A stretch of 29,451 nt of DNA from SIAJ01 sp036266155 (lineage in GTDB: Bacteria > Planctomycetota > Planctomycetia > Gemmatales > Gemmataceae). Position numbers and translations under genes: made by a program. The notes under the pieces were generated by a model that was not told the DNA's origin, did not search any database, and worked only from the letters and a program-made list of their open reading frames with translations. This document shows, piece by piece, positions 17,201 to 24,332 of this stretch. The DNA lies in NCBI GenBank assembly GCA_036266155.1, contig DATANR010000128.1:1-29451 (forward strand), read 5' to 3'. The first letter of the stretch is position 1. Every line of letters begins with the position of its first letter.

Positions 17201-20200
17201 GCCGATCGACTGGCTCACGGGCGTCATCAATGTTCCGGCCGATCGGGTTCGCGCGGCAATCAAGCCAACCGACCGCGTTTACCTCCAAATCATCAACACC
17301 GCGGACGACTGCGTCATCGGCGGTGAACCGTCGGCAGTCGAGTCAATCGTACGCGCGGTTGGTGGTAGTTTGGTCGAAGTGCGCGGCGTCTCAACCGCCC
17401 ATTGCGAAGTGGTCGAGCCAGTTCGCGAAGCCTATCGCGAGCTGCACCGTCTGCCGACGTATTCGCCTGCGGGCGTTCGCTATTACAGTGGCGCTTGGGG
17501 TCGTGCATATGAGTTGAATGAAGAGAGCGCAGCCGATGCGATCACGTCCGCGGCGCTCGACACGATTGACTTTCCAAGAGTGGTCAACGCGGCTTACGCG
17601 GACGGCGCGCGCATCTTCATTGAGATCGGCCCTGGCTCATCTTGCACGCGGATGATCGACGCGATCCTGGTCGACAAGCCGCACATGGCTCGGGCCGCGT
17701 GTGTGCCGCGACAGGATGCCGTGTCGGTGTTTCTCCGGCTGCTCGCGAATCTCCATGCGGAAGGTGTGCCGGTCGACTTGTCAATTCTCTACGACCATCC
17801 AGAGCCCGCGGAAGCGACCATTGCCGGCCCAACCATCACGCTGCCAGTCGGATACCGTCCGACACCCGTGGTACACAAGACCGAGGCAATGCCGGAGCCT
17901 GAACCGATCTTCGTTCCAGCAGCGATTGAACTCGCCGCGAACCCGGTCGTCGTGCTGGCCGATACGCAGACGGCCACGTTGCAAGCTCACGAAGCGTTCT
18001 TGAAATTCGCGACAGCATTGCAAGGCCATGTCGCACAGACAATTAGCTGGCAGACGGCCATTCTTCAAGACGGCGGCACTTACAAAGTGGGCGTCTCAGA
18101 AATCGCTGCGCGACCGACCGACGAAATCCCGCGTTCTCTCGATTTCGAACAATGCATGGAATTTGCGCGCGGCCTCGTGGGTAACGTCTTCGGCCCGAAA
18201 TACGGGGCGACCGATGCCCATCCTACGCGCGTGCGCTTGCCGGACGGTCCGCTGCAACTGGTGGATCGCGTCGTCACCATCGAAGGCGAGCCGCTATCGC
18301 TTACATCGGGCCGGCTCGTCACCGATCATCTCGTGCACGAAGGCCGGTGGTATCTGGAGCATGGCCGCATCCCGGCATGTATTTCCATTGAGGCCGGGCA
18401 GGCGGACCTGATGTTGTCCGGCTTCCTCGGCATCGACTTCAAGACGCGTGGCCAGGCGTGTTATCGTCTTCTCGACGCGGCGGTCACGTTCCACCGCGAA
18501 CTGCCCAAGATCGGCGACCAACTTCAGTACGACATTCGCATCAATCAATTCTTCCGCCAGGGCGACACCTACCTGTTCCGCTTTCAATTTGAAGGGACCG
18601 TGAACGGCGAGCCGCTGCTCACCATGCGCGACGGTTGTGCCGGCTTCTTCACGGCCGAGGAACTGGCGGCCGGTAAGGGGATCGTTCACACGGCACTTGA
18701 CCTGAAGCCGATCGCAGGAAACATACCGGCCGATTGGACGCCGCTCGTGGCGCTACGCGATGAATCGCTAGTCGACGCGCAAGTGGATGCCTTGCGCATC
18801 GGCGACCTGGCGGCTGCTTTTGGAGCAGAGTTTGGCCAACTGCCGCTCACCAATCCGATGCGGCTGCCCGGCGGGATGCTTAAGCTCGTCCATCGCGTCG
18901 AGCGCATCGAGCCGACCGGCGGCCGTTATGGCCTGGGCCGCATCCGTTGCGATGCGGACATTCATCCCGACGATTGGTTTCTGACCTGCCACTTCGTCGA
19001 CGATCAGGTGATGCCCGGCACGCTCATGTATGAATGCTGCTTGCACTCGATGCGCGTTCTGCTCATGCGCAAGGGCTGGGTCTCGGAAGACGACGAGGCG
19101 CGCTTTGAGCCGATTCCCGGCATCGCGAGTCGGCTCAAGTGCCGTGGACAGGTCATCGCATCAACGAGAAAAGTGACTTACGAAGTCTCATTGAAGGAGA
19201 TCGGCTTCCGGCCGGAACCCTATGCAATTGGCGATGCCCTGATGTACGCGGATGGCAAAGCGATCGTCGAGGTCAAGGACATCTCGCTGCAAATGAGCGG
19301 CATGACGCGTGAACGGCTCCAGCGCATCTGGTCCACGCCGCGGCGATCCGTGTTTACACGAGAACAGGTGCTCGAGTTCGCGACCGGCTCGCCCTCGAAG
19401 GCTTTTGGCAACCGCTATCGGCTGTTCGATCGCGAGCGCTTTATCGCGCGCCTGCCCGGGGATCCATACTCGTTCATCGATCGCGTGACCAAGTTCGAGA
19501 ACGGCGAGGCATGGCGACTTGCCCCTGGCGCCATGGCCGAAGTGCAATATGAAGTGCCCAATGACGCCTGGTATTTCGGGGCGAATCGCTGTGCGTCAAT
19601 GCCGTACTGCGTCTTGAATGAAATTGCCCTGCAGGCCTGCGGCTGGATGGCGGCCTACTGCGGCGCTGCGCTGACAAGTCCCGACGACTTGCACTTCCGC
19701 AATCTCGGCGGCAATGCGATGCAACACGCGGCCGTGACGCCGGAGTCGGGAATTCTCGTCACGACGACGAAGCTCACGAAGGTGTCGCCGGCAGCGGGAA
19801 TGATCATCCTGCAATTCGACTTCATGGTCCGCGGCAAGGGTGGCCCGGTCTATTCGGGCGACACGACCTTTGGCTTCTTCGCAAAGAGCGCTCTCGCGAA
19901 TCAGGTCGGCCTCCAAGGCGCCAAATTTCTACCGCGACCCGATGACAACGTGTGGTCCGGCCCGATCTCGATCGAACCGCCCTTCCCCGATGCGATGTTG
20001 CGGATGGTCGACACGGTCGCCTGGGCGACAAACACTGGCGGCCCAAAGGGTCTTGGCGTCATCGAAGGTCGCGCCCATGTGAATCCGGAGGCGTGGTTCT
20101 TCAAGGCCCATTTCTTCGGCGATCCCGTTTGGCCGGGATCGCTTGGGCTCGAATCGCTCGTGCAACTGCTGAAAGCCTTTGCCCACAACCGTTGGGGCGA

Positions 20201-20408
20201 TCCGCCGAATGGCTGGCAGGCGCTGGAACCCGGATCCCCGCACAAATGGGCCTATCGCGGCCAAATTGTGCCTTCGGCTACCGAAGTGACGATTCAGGCG
20301 TACATTACTGAGGTAGACGACGCACGCCGATTCCTCAAGGCCGATGGCCTCCTGGGCGTCGACGGGCGTATGATCTATCAGATGACGGACTTCACCCTAC
20401 ACGGCTGA
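14262..20408 (+). CDS. pfaC: PfaC-like synthase with built-in PfaB-type acyltransferase, KS-CLF-AT-DH-DH
   Basis: A 2048-residue synthase. I take the GTG at 14262, preceded by GGGAG at 9 nt; a TTG at 14253 overlapping the pfaA stop is possible but badly spaced. KS, residues about 8-440: DAACASS with Cys186, HATGT with His320, GHLLTGAGA with His357, so competent. Chain-length-factor-like region, about 458-730: the nucleophile site reads CDENASGF, placing Asn592 where Cys is expected, and the His motifs are missing. AT, about 841-1175: FVYPGSGNHFAGMG and PYSLGES with Ser930, the PfaB/thraustochytrid ORFB type rather than GHSxG. Two FabA-like double-hotdog dehydratases follow, about 1295-1690 (CHFVDDQVMPG, His1577) and 1700-2048 (AHFFGDPVWPG, His1950). 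The protein ends right after the second DH, with no thioesterase, AGPAT or ER domain. The gene order D-A-C with AT inside C resembles myxobacterial pfa1-3. Confidence 0.9.
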   Translation: MKPTDERVAIVGIGGLFPGAGDLQAFWTNVKDGRDGSSEPPPGRWPIPPEHILDPRGVAPDKVPTLRGYYLRRFTADLDGMDLADWPVDELDPVFHLALHIGNGAWQAAVAAPLDRARCGVILGNIALPTEKTNAITLEVLGPKLGLFHPTTRTNRLNMHSTGLPAALIARGLGFGLGGYALDAACASSLYAIKLARDELLAGRADAMIAGGLVRPDSLYTQMGFAQLRALSPSGRCSPFDARADGLLVGEGGCAFVLKRLTDAVAHGDTIHGVIAGIGLSNDIEGNVLQPAQEGQLRALRSAYRQAGWRPSDVQFIECHATGTPTGDSVEFGSLRKLWEGESGRAILGGVKSTVGHLLTGAGAASLAKVLIAMREKVLPPTANFERPNPKLSYESSPFRVLTHAEKWESKGPRRAAINGFGFGGINAHLLIEEWIGEPRASATGARFTPVATTPVSPEPIAVVGVASRSGSPIESLTLPATRFRIPPTELAEMLPQQTLMLQIAAEALDDTHSKPANGRTTGVYIGITLDPNTTNYHLRWLAGEINESLKDHVHPALTANRVMGSLASIAASRVARFLGAGGPSFAVCDENASGFRAVSLAVNALRNGEIDRALAGVVVFGSDPRVDRGGDEAAAVVLKRLSDAQSDGDRVYAVIGQIKPVPTETADYIRGNAAWSLRFFVSESKKVIRGLGQEELAFRIRDLDDGPYWFDQFDWNVGGIGLELEASDLSDRFKDSTSAATPLSNRLDGLFTLSSNTPAELLSELEHFTNLADKVPKRLARRWWQSRRGQPPGKLGLAFVAETQSELQQRIDEAREHLRNRPDTAIADRIFYSPDPLRGDIAFVYPGSGNHFAGMGRDLGAAFPHVLWRQMGENQLLASQYHASEVWNKESLDHLTPRELIFTQVALGTLVSDLLVSFGITPNAAIPYSLGESAMLYGTRAWRDRDEMFRRIQESPLFATDLAGPYNAARVKWGLSSNAPIDWLTGVINVPADRVRAAIKPTDRVYLQIINTADDCVIGGEPSAVESIVRAVGGSLVEVRGVSTAHCEVVEPVREAYRELHRLPTYSPAGVRYYSGAWGRAYELNEESAADAITSAALDTIDFPRVVNAAYADGARIFIEIGPGSSCTRMIDAILVDKPHMARAACVPRQDAVSVFLRLLANLHAEGVPVDLSILYDHPEPAEATIAGPTITLPVGYRPTPVVHKTEAMPEPEPIFVPAAIELAANPVVVLADTQTATLQAHEAFLKFATALQGHVAQTISWQTAILQDGGTYKVGVSEIAARPTDEIPRSLDFEQCMEFARGLVGNVFGPKYGATDAHPTRVRLPDGPLQLVDRVVTIEGEPLSLTSGRLVTDHLVHEGRWYLEHGRIPACISIEAGQADLMLSGFLGIDFKTRGQACYRLLDAAVTFHRELPKIGDQLQYDIRINQFFRQGDTYLFRFQFEGTVNGEPLLTMRDGCAGFFTAEELAAGKGIVHTALDLKPIAGNIPADWTPLVALRDESLVDAQVDALRIGDLAAAFGAEFGQLPLTNPMRLPGGMLKLVHRVERIEPTGGRYGLGRIRCDADIHPDDWFLTCHFVDDQVMPGTLMYECCLHSMRVLLMRKGWVSEDDEARFEPIPGIASRLKCRGQVIASTRKVTYEVSLKEIGFRPEPYAIGDALMYADGKAIVEVKDISLQMSGMTRERLQRIWSTPRRSVFTREQVLEFATGSPSKAFGNRYRLFDRERFIARLPGDPYSFIDRVTKFENGEAWRLAPGAMAEVQYEVPNDAWYFGANRCASMPYCVLNEIALQACGWMAAYCGAALTSPDDLHFRNLGGNAMQHAAVTPESGILVTTTKLTKVSPAAGMIILQFDFMVRGKGGPVYSGDTTFGFFAKSALANQVGLQGAKFLPRPDDNVWSGPISIEPPFPDAMLRMVDTVAWATNTGGPKGLGVIEGRAHVNPEAWFFKAHFFGDPVWPGSLGLESLVQLLKAFAHNRWGDPPNGWQALEPGSPHKWAYRGQIVPSATEVTIQAYITEVDDARRFLKADGLLGVDGRMIYQMTDFTLHG

Positions 20409-20439
20409 CTCTCCCCCGCCGCACCCTGACTTTCCGACA

Positions 20440-21552
20440 ATGCGCTATTCCCGCGTTTACCTGGAAGCGATCGGTTACGAGCTTGCTCCGGTCGTTATCT
20501 CGACCGAGGAACTCGAGGCCCGGCTCGAGCCGCTGTACAAGGCTTTACATTTGCCGATGGGGCAACTGGAAGCGCTTACCGGTATCAGCGAACGGCGCTG
20601 GTGGCCGAAGGACTATTCGGTCGCGCAAGGGGCAACTGTCGCAGGCCTCAAGGCGCTCGCCGCGTCGAATCTGAAGCCGTCCGACATCGATGTCCTGATC
20701 TACGCCGGCGTTTGCCGTGAGCAATTGGAGCCGGCGACCGCGTGCCACGTCGCAGCTCAACTCGGCATCTCCGCGGATGCCGCGATCTTTGATGTGTCCA
20801 ACGCCTGTCTCGGCGTTCTGAACGGTATCGTGGAAATTGCCAATCGCATTGAACTCGGGCAAGCGAAGGCGGGCCTGGTCGTTTCCTGCGAAACGGCCCG
20901 CGAGATCAACGAAGTCATTATCGATCAGATGTGCCAGGCAAAGTCGATGGAAGTCTTCAAGGAAACGGTCGCGACACTCACGGGTGGCTCCGGGGCCGTG
21001 GCGGTGCTGGTGGTAGACGAGGAGCTTTCATCGGCGAAGCGCCGGCAACTCCTGGGCGGCGCGACCAAGAACGCGCCGCAGTTCCACAACCTTTGCCGCT
21101 GGGGATGGCAGAGCGTGACGTCAACGGCCGACCGCATCCTGCACACGGAGGCCGGCGGACTTGTCAAAGCCGTCATCGACAAGGGCAAGCGGCACCTTGT
21201 CACGCCGTTCATGGCGACCGACGCGGGCTCCGTTTTGAAGTACGGTGTCGACCTCGGCGCCAAGACCTGGCAAGCGTTCCTGAGCAAACTCGGGTGGCGC
21301 GTCGATCAGATGGACAAGGTCATTTGCCATCAGGTCGGCACGCTGCACCGCGATACGATCCTCAAATCGCTCGGCATCCCGAAGGCCAAAGACTTTTCGA
21401 CCTTCGAATACCTCGGCAACATGGGCACGGTGTCGCTGCCGCTGACGGCCGCACTCGCGGAAGAGCGCGATCATCTAATTCCGGGCGACCGCGTCGGCTT
21501 TATGGGGATCGGCAGCGGACTCAATTGCATGATGCTGGGGCTCAAGTGGTAG
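20440..21552 (+). CDS. oleA: OleA, thiolase-fold head-to-head acyl condensing enzyme
   Basis: A 370-residue thiolase-superfamily protein of the FabH-like OleA type. OleA joins two fatty acyl thioesters by non-decarboxylative Claisen condensation to a beta-keto acid, the first step to long-chain olefins. The nucleophile lies in SNACLGVLNG at Cys123, with ICHQVG His297 and YLGNMGTVS Asn327 completing the triad. Glu97 in CREQLEPATAC corresponds to the special OleA glutamate that acts as base, which argues against ordinary FabH. The family length is about 340-370 residues. The start is 31 nt after the pfaC stop, and no clear ribosome binding site is seen. Its place directly behind a PUFA synthase lacking an off-loading domain suggests that it takes the synthase's products, possibly straight from ACP; that substrate link is inference. 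Confidence 0.93.
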   Translation: MRYSRVYLEAIGYELAPVVISTEELEARLEPLYKALHLPMGQLEALTGISERRWWPKDYSVAQGATVAGLKALAASNLKPSDIDVLIYAGVCREQLEPATACHVAAQLGISADAAIFDVSNACLGVLNGIVEIANRIELGQAKAGLVVSCETAREINEVIIDQMCQAKSMEVFKETVATLTGGSGAVAVLVVDEELSSAKRRQLLGGATKNAPQFHNLCRWGWQSVTSTADRILHTEAGGLVKAVIDKGKRHLVTPFMATDAGSVLKYGVDLGAKTWQAFLSKLGWRVDQMDKVICHQVGTLHRDTILKSLGIPKAKDFSTFEYLGNMGTVSLPLTAALAEERDHLIPGDRVGFMGIGSGLNCMMLGLKW

Positions 21553-22418
21553 CCGCCCCGTATCCGTTCGCGTCGCACTATCTCGATCGCGGCGGCATCC
21601 GTTTGCACTATCTCGACGAAGGCTCGGGCGACCCGGTCGTCATGCTCCACGGCAACCCGACGTGGAGTTACTACTACCGCAATCTAGTCGCTGCGCTCAG
21701 AGATCGCCATCGCTGCATCGTCCCCGATCACATCGGTTGCGGGTTGTCCGATAAGCCGCAGCCGCCGCGTTATGACTATTCGCTCAAGAGCCGCGTCGAC
21801 GACCTGACGGCCCTGCTCGATCATCTGGGCGTCAACGACAACGTCACACTCGTGCTCCACGACTGGGGCGGCATGATCGGCATGGCTTGGGCGGCTCGGC
21901 ATACGGATGCGGTGAAGCGGCTCGTGATCCTCAACACGGCCGCGTTCCGCATGCCGAAGAAGAAGACCTTCCCGTTCCGGCTTTGGCTCGGTCGCAACAC
22001 GAAACTCGGGGCATGGCTGATCCGCTCGCGCAATCTGTTCGCTCGGCACGCGGCCAATGTGGCGGTGAAACGTAAGCCATTGCCGCCGGATGTGCGTGAG
22101 TGGTATCTGAAGCCATACGACTCGTGGGAAAATCGCGTTGCCGTCTTGAAGTTCGTGCAGACGATCCCGCTGAAGGCGACCGATCCGGGATACGACATCG
22201 TTTCGGAAACAGAAGCCGCACTGCCAAAGTTCATCGACACGCCGACGTTGATTTGTTGGGGCATGAAGGACTTTGTCTTCAGCGAGCAGTTCCTTCTGGA
22301 ATGGGAACGTCACCTCCCGAAGGCGAAGGTGCATCGCTTTTCGGACTGCGGGCACTACATTCTCGAGGACGCCGCGAACGAGGTTGTCGGCGAAATAGCT
22401 GACTTTGCTGTCGGCTAA
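21546..22418 (+). CDS. oleB: OleB, beta-lactone decarboxylase (alpha/beta hydrolase)
   Basis: A 290-residue alpha/beta hydrolase related to haloalkane dehalogenases. OleB splits CO2 from the beta-lactone made by OleC to leave the internal cis-alkene. Visible are HGNPTW with Asn37, the nucleophile elbow LHDWGGMIG with Asp106 and Trp107, and CGHYILED with His270. The start is the GTG at 21546, overlapping the oleA stop by 7 nt and preceded by GGGG at 5 nt. The reading frame runs further upstream inside oleA, but that stretch is an out-of-frame shadow. Tight overlap implies translational coupling to oleA. It is a separate protein here, unlike the OleBC fusions of some actinobacteria. Dehalogenase function is the alternative by sequence alone, but the ole context decides it. 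Confidence 0.92.
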   Translation: MVAAPYPFASHYLDRGGIRLHYLDEGSGDPVVMLHGNPTWSYYYRNLVAALRDRHRCIVPDHIGCGLSDKPQPPRYDYSLKSRVDDLTALLDHLGVNDNVTLVLHDWGGMIGMAWAARHTDAVKRLVILNTAAFRMPKKKTFPFRLWLGRNTKLGAWLIRSRNLFARHAANVAVKRKPLPPDVREWYLKPYDSWENRVAVLKFVQTIPLKATDPGYDIVSETEAALPKFIDTPTLICWGMKDFVFSEQFLLEWERHLPKAKVHRFSDCGHYILEDAANEVVGEIADFAVG

Positions 22419-22419
22419 T

Positions 22420-22580
22420 TCAAAGAGCGCCAATCAAAGAGCGCCACATAGAGCGCCAGGGGTGCATGGGGTTGGCGCCCTTTGATCTTCACAATTGACG
22501 GATTCTTAGTCCACGACAGGCCTTGCGTCGAGAACCAGGGTCGAGAAAAGTGGCGCCAGGGACCCTCAGAAAAGTGGCGC
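22420..22580. repeat. Cluster of short direct and inverted repeats between oleB and oleC
   Basis: The 225-bp gap separating oleB from oleC is the only large gap inside the block. TCAAAGAGCGCCA occurs at 22420-22432 and 22434-22446, a partial copy TAGAGCGCCA at 22449-22458, and an inverted copy TGGCGCCCTTTGA at 22473-22485 (12 of 13 matching). Further on, AGAAAAGTGGCGC occurs at 22544-22556 and 22568-22580. All share a GGCGCC-type core. This looks like eroded ends of a small mobile element or a dispersed repeat; no transposase remnant is seen. A stem between direct and inverted copies could weaken read-through into oleC. Confidence 0.6.
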
Positions 22581-22643
22581 GCCTTCGCTTGCTCCCAGGC
22601 CTGAAACGAATTGCTCGCTGCCCCCATTTGTTCATTCAGACCA

Positions 22644-24332
22644 ATGTCAATGTCCCCGGTTGTCAACGTCGCCACGCATCTGGCGCGAATCGCCGCCAGC
22701 GACCCCGAGCGCGCGGCGATCCACATGCCGCGGCGCGGCGACTACGGGGCATTGACGTTCGCGGAACTCGATCGGCTCAGCGGCCAACTTGCACGCGGGC
22801 TGGACGAGGTCGGCATCCGCTACGGCGTGCGAACGGTCTTGATGGTAACCCCCTCGCTCGATTTCTTCACGTTGACGTTCGCGCTTTTCAAAATCGGCGC
22901 CGTCCCCGTGCTGATCGATCCGGGCATGGGCGTGCGCGATCTCGGCAAGTGTTTGGCCGAGGCCCGGCCAGAAGGGTTCATCGGCATCCCAAAGGCTCAT
23001 GTCGCTCGTCGGCTTTTGCGCTGGGCGCGCGATACGATTCGCATCACGGTGACGACAGGCAACCGGCTCCTCGGCGGCCAGCACACGTTAAAGAACTTGC
23101 GGCAGATCGGCGAGCGACGTGGGCCGCTCCCCGTTGCCGATACGCGCGCCGAAGAGACGGCCGCGATTCTCTTCACCAGCGGCAGCACTGGCGTCGCCAA
23201 AGGCGTCGTCTACACGCACGGCATCTTCGCGGCACAACTTGATTACTTGAAGCAGGTCTACGGCATCGAACCGGGCGAAGTCGATCTCTCAACATTCCCG
23301 CTCTTCGCGCTGTTCGGCCCCGCGCTCGGCATGACGGCCATCATTCCGCAAATGGACCCGACGCGACCTGCCCAGGTCGATCCGACCAAGATCATCGCAG
23401 CCATCCAGCGGTTTCAGGTGACGAATCTGTTCGGATCGCCGGCGCTCATCAATCGCGTTGGCCGGTATGGCGCCGAAGAGCAGATCAAACTGCCGACGCT
23501 GCGGCGAGCGATCTCGGCGGGCGCGCCTGTACCCGCGAAAGTAATTGAGCGATTCGCGACGATGCTCGCGCCGGACGTGCAGGTCTTCACGCCCTACGGA
23601 GCAACCGAATCGCTGCCCGTCGCCAACATCGGCAGCGACACGATCTTGAACGAGACGCGACACCTGACCGATCAAGGCAAGGGCGTTTGCGTCGGCCATC
23701 CAGTGCCGGGCATGCAAGTGCGCGTCATTCCGATTTCCGATGAGCCGGTGCCGACGTTCGACGAGTCAACCTGTTTGCCGATTGGCGAAATCGGCGAGTT
23801 TGCCGTCAGCGGCCCCGTCGTGACAGCCGAGTATTTTGGCCGGCCGCGGGCGACGGCACTCGCGAAGATGCACGACGCAACCGGCCGGCTGTGGCACCGC
23901 ATGGGCGACGTGGGCTACTTGGACGAACATGGACGGCTGTGGTTTTGTGGGCGCAAGTCGCACCGGGTCGTGACGCCAAATGGGACCATGTTCACCATCC
24001 CGTGCGAAGCGGTGTTCAACACGCACAAGAGCGTCGGACGTACTGCCCTGGTGGGCGCGCCAATCGGGAGCCATGTACAACCCGTCATCTGTGTTGAACG
24101 TGAGAAGATTGACTGGGACTACTTCCGCCGACACAAAATCAAACCCAGATTATCGTGCCAGCCTTGGGAGCAGATTAAGGAGGAGTTGCTCGATATCGCG
24201 AAACGACACGCGCACACGTCGATGATTGGTACCTTCTTGCTTCACCCGGAATTCCCCGTCGATATCCGCCACAACGCCAAGATCTTCCGCGAAAAGCTGG
24301 CCGTCTGGGCCGCAAGGAAGCTGAAGGCATGA
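22644..24332 (+). CDS. oleC: OleC, beta-lactone synthetase (AMP-dependent ligase fold)
   Basis: A 562-residue member of the acyl-adenylate synthetase superfamily. OleC uses ATP to convert the beta-hydroxy acid from OleD into a beta-lactone. Motifs: P-loop TSGSTGVAKG at residues 178-187, TPYGATES at 316-323, and GDVGYLDEHGRLWFCGR with Asp422 contacting ribose. The C-terminal subdomain is compact. The start is taken as the ATG at 22644 (MSMSPVVNVATHL); an ATG two codons later is equally possible, and a TTG at 22611 falls in non-conserved sequence. No strong ribosome binding site is visible. The stop overlaps the oleD start as ATGA, so OleC and OleD are translationally coupled, whereas the repeat-filled gap separates them from oleB. 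Confidence 0.92.
   Translation: MSMSPVVNVATHLARIAASDPERAAIHMPRRGDYGALTFAELDRLSGQLARGLDEVGIRYGVRTVLMVTPSLDFFTLTFALFKIGAVPVLIDPGMGVRDLGKCLAEARPEGFIGIPKAHVARRLLRWARDTIRITVTTGNRLLGGQHTLKNLRQIGERRGPLPVADTRAEETAAILFTSGSTGVAKGVVYTHGIFAAQLDYLKQVYGIEPGEVDLSTFPLFALFGPALGMTAIIPQMDPTRPAQVDPTKIIAAIQRFQVTNLFGSPALINRVGRYGAEEQIKLPTLRRAISAGAPVPAKVIERFATMLAPDVQVFTPYGATESLPVANIGSDTILNETRHLTDQGKGVCVGHPVPGMQVRVIPISDEPVPTFDESTCLPIGEIGEFAVSGPVVTAEYFGRPRATALAKMHDATGRLWHRMGDVGYLDEHGRLWFCGRKSHRVVTPNGTMFTIPCEAVFNTHKSVGRTALVGAPIGSHVQPVICVEREKIDWDYFRRHKIKPRLSCQPWEQIKEELLDIAKRHAHTSMIGTFLLHPEFPVDIRHNAKIFREKLAVWAARKLKA

Noticed and set aside
20931..21545. Upstream extension of the oleB frame, suggesting a 495-residue fusion protein
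   Set aside because: The extension overlaps oleA in another frame and is low-complexity Arg/Gly-rich. The alpha/beta hydrolase homology begins just after the GTG at 21546.
21546..22418. Haloalkane dehalogenase annotation for the alpha/beta hydrolase
   Set aside because: The fold and HDWGG motif are shared, but the position between oleA and oleC/oleD supports beta-lactone decarboxylase OleB.
22420..22580. CRISPR-like array
   Set aside because: Repeats are only 13 bp, in mixed orientation with irregular spacing, and there are no cas genes.
21546..24332. OleBC fusion as in some actinobacteria
   Set aside because: oleB ends with TAA at 22416-22418, and a 225-bp non-coding gap precedes oleC.
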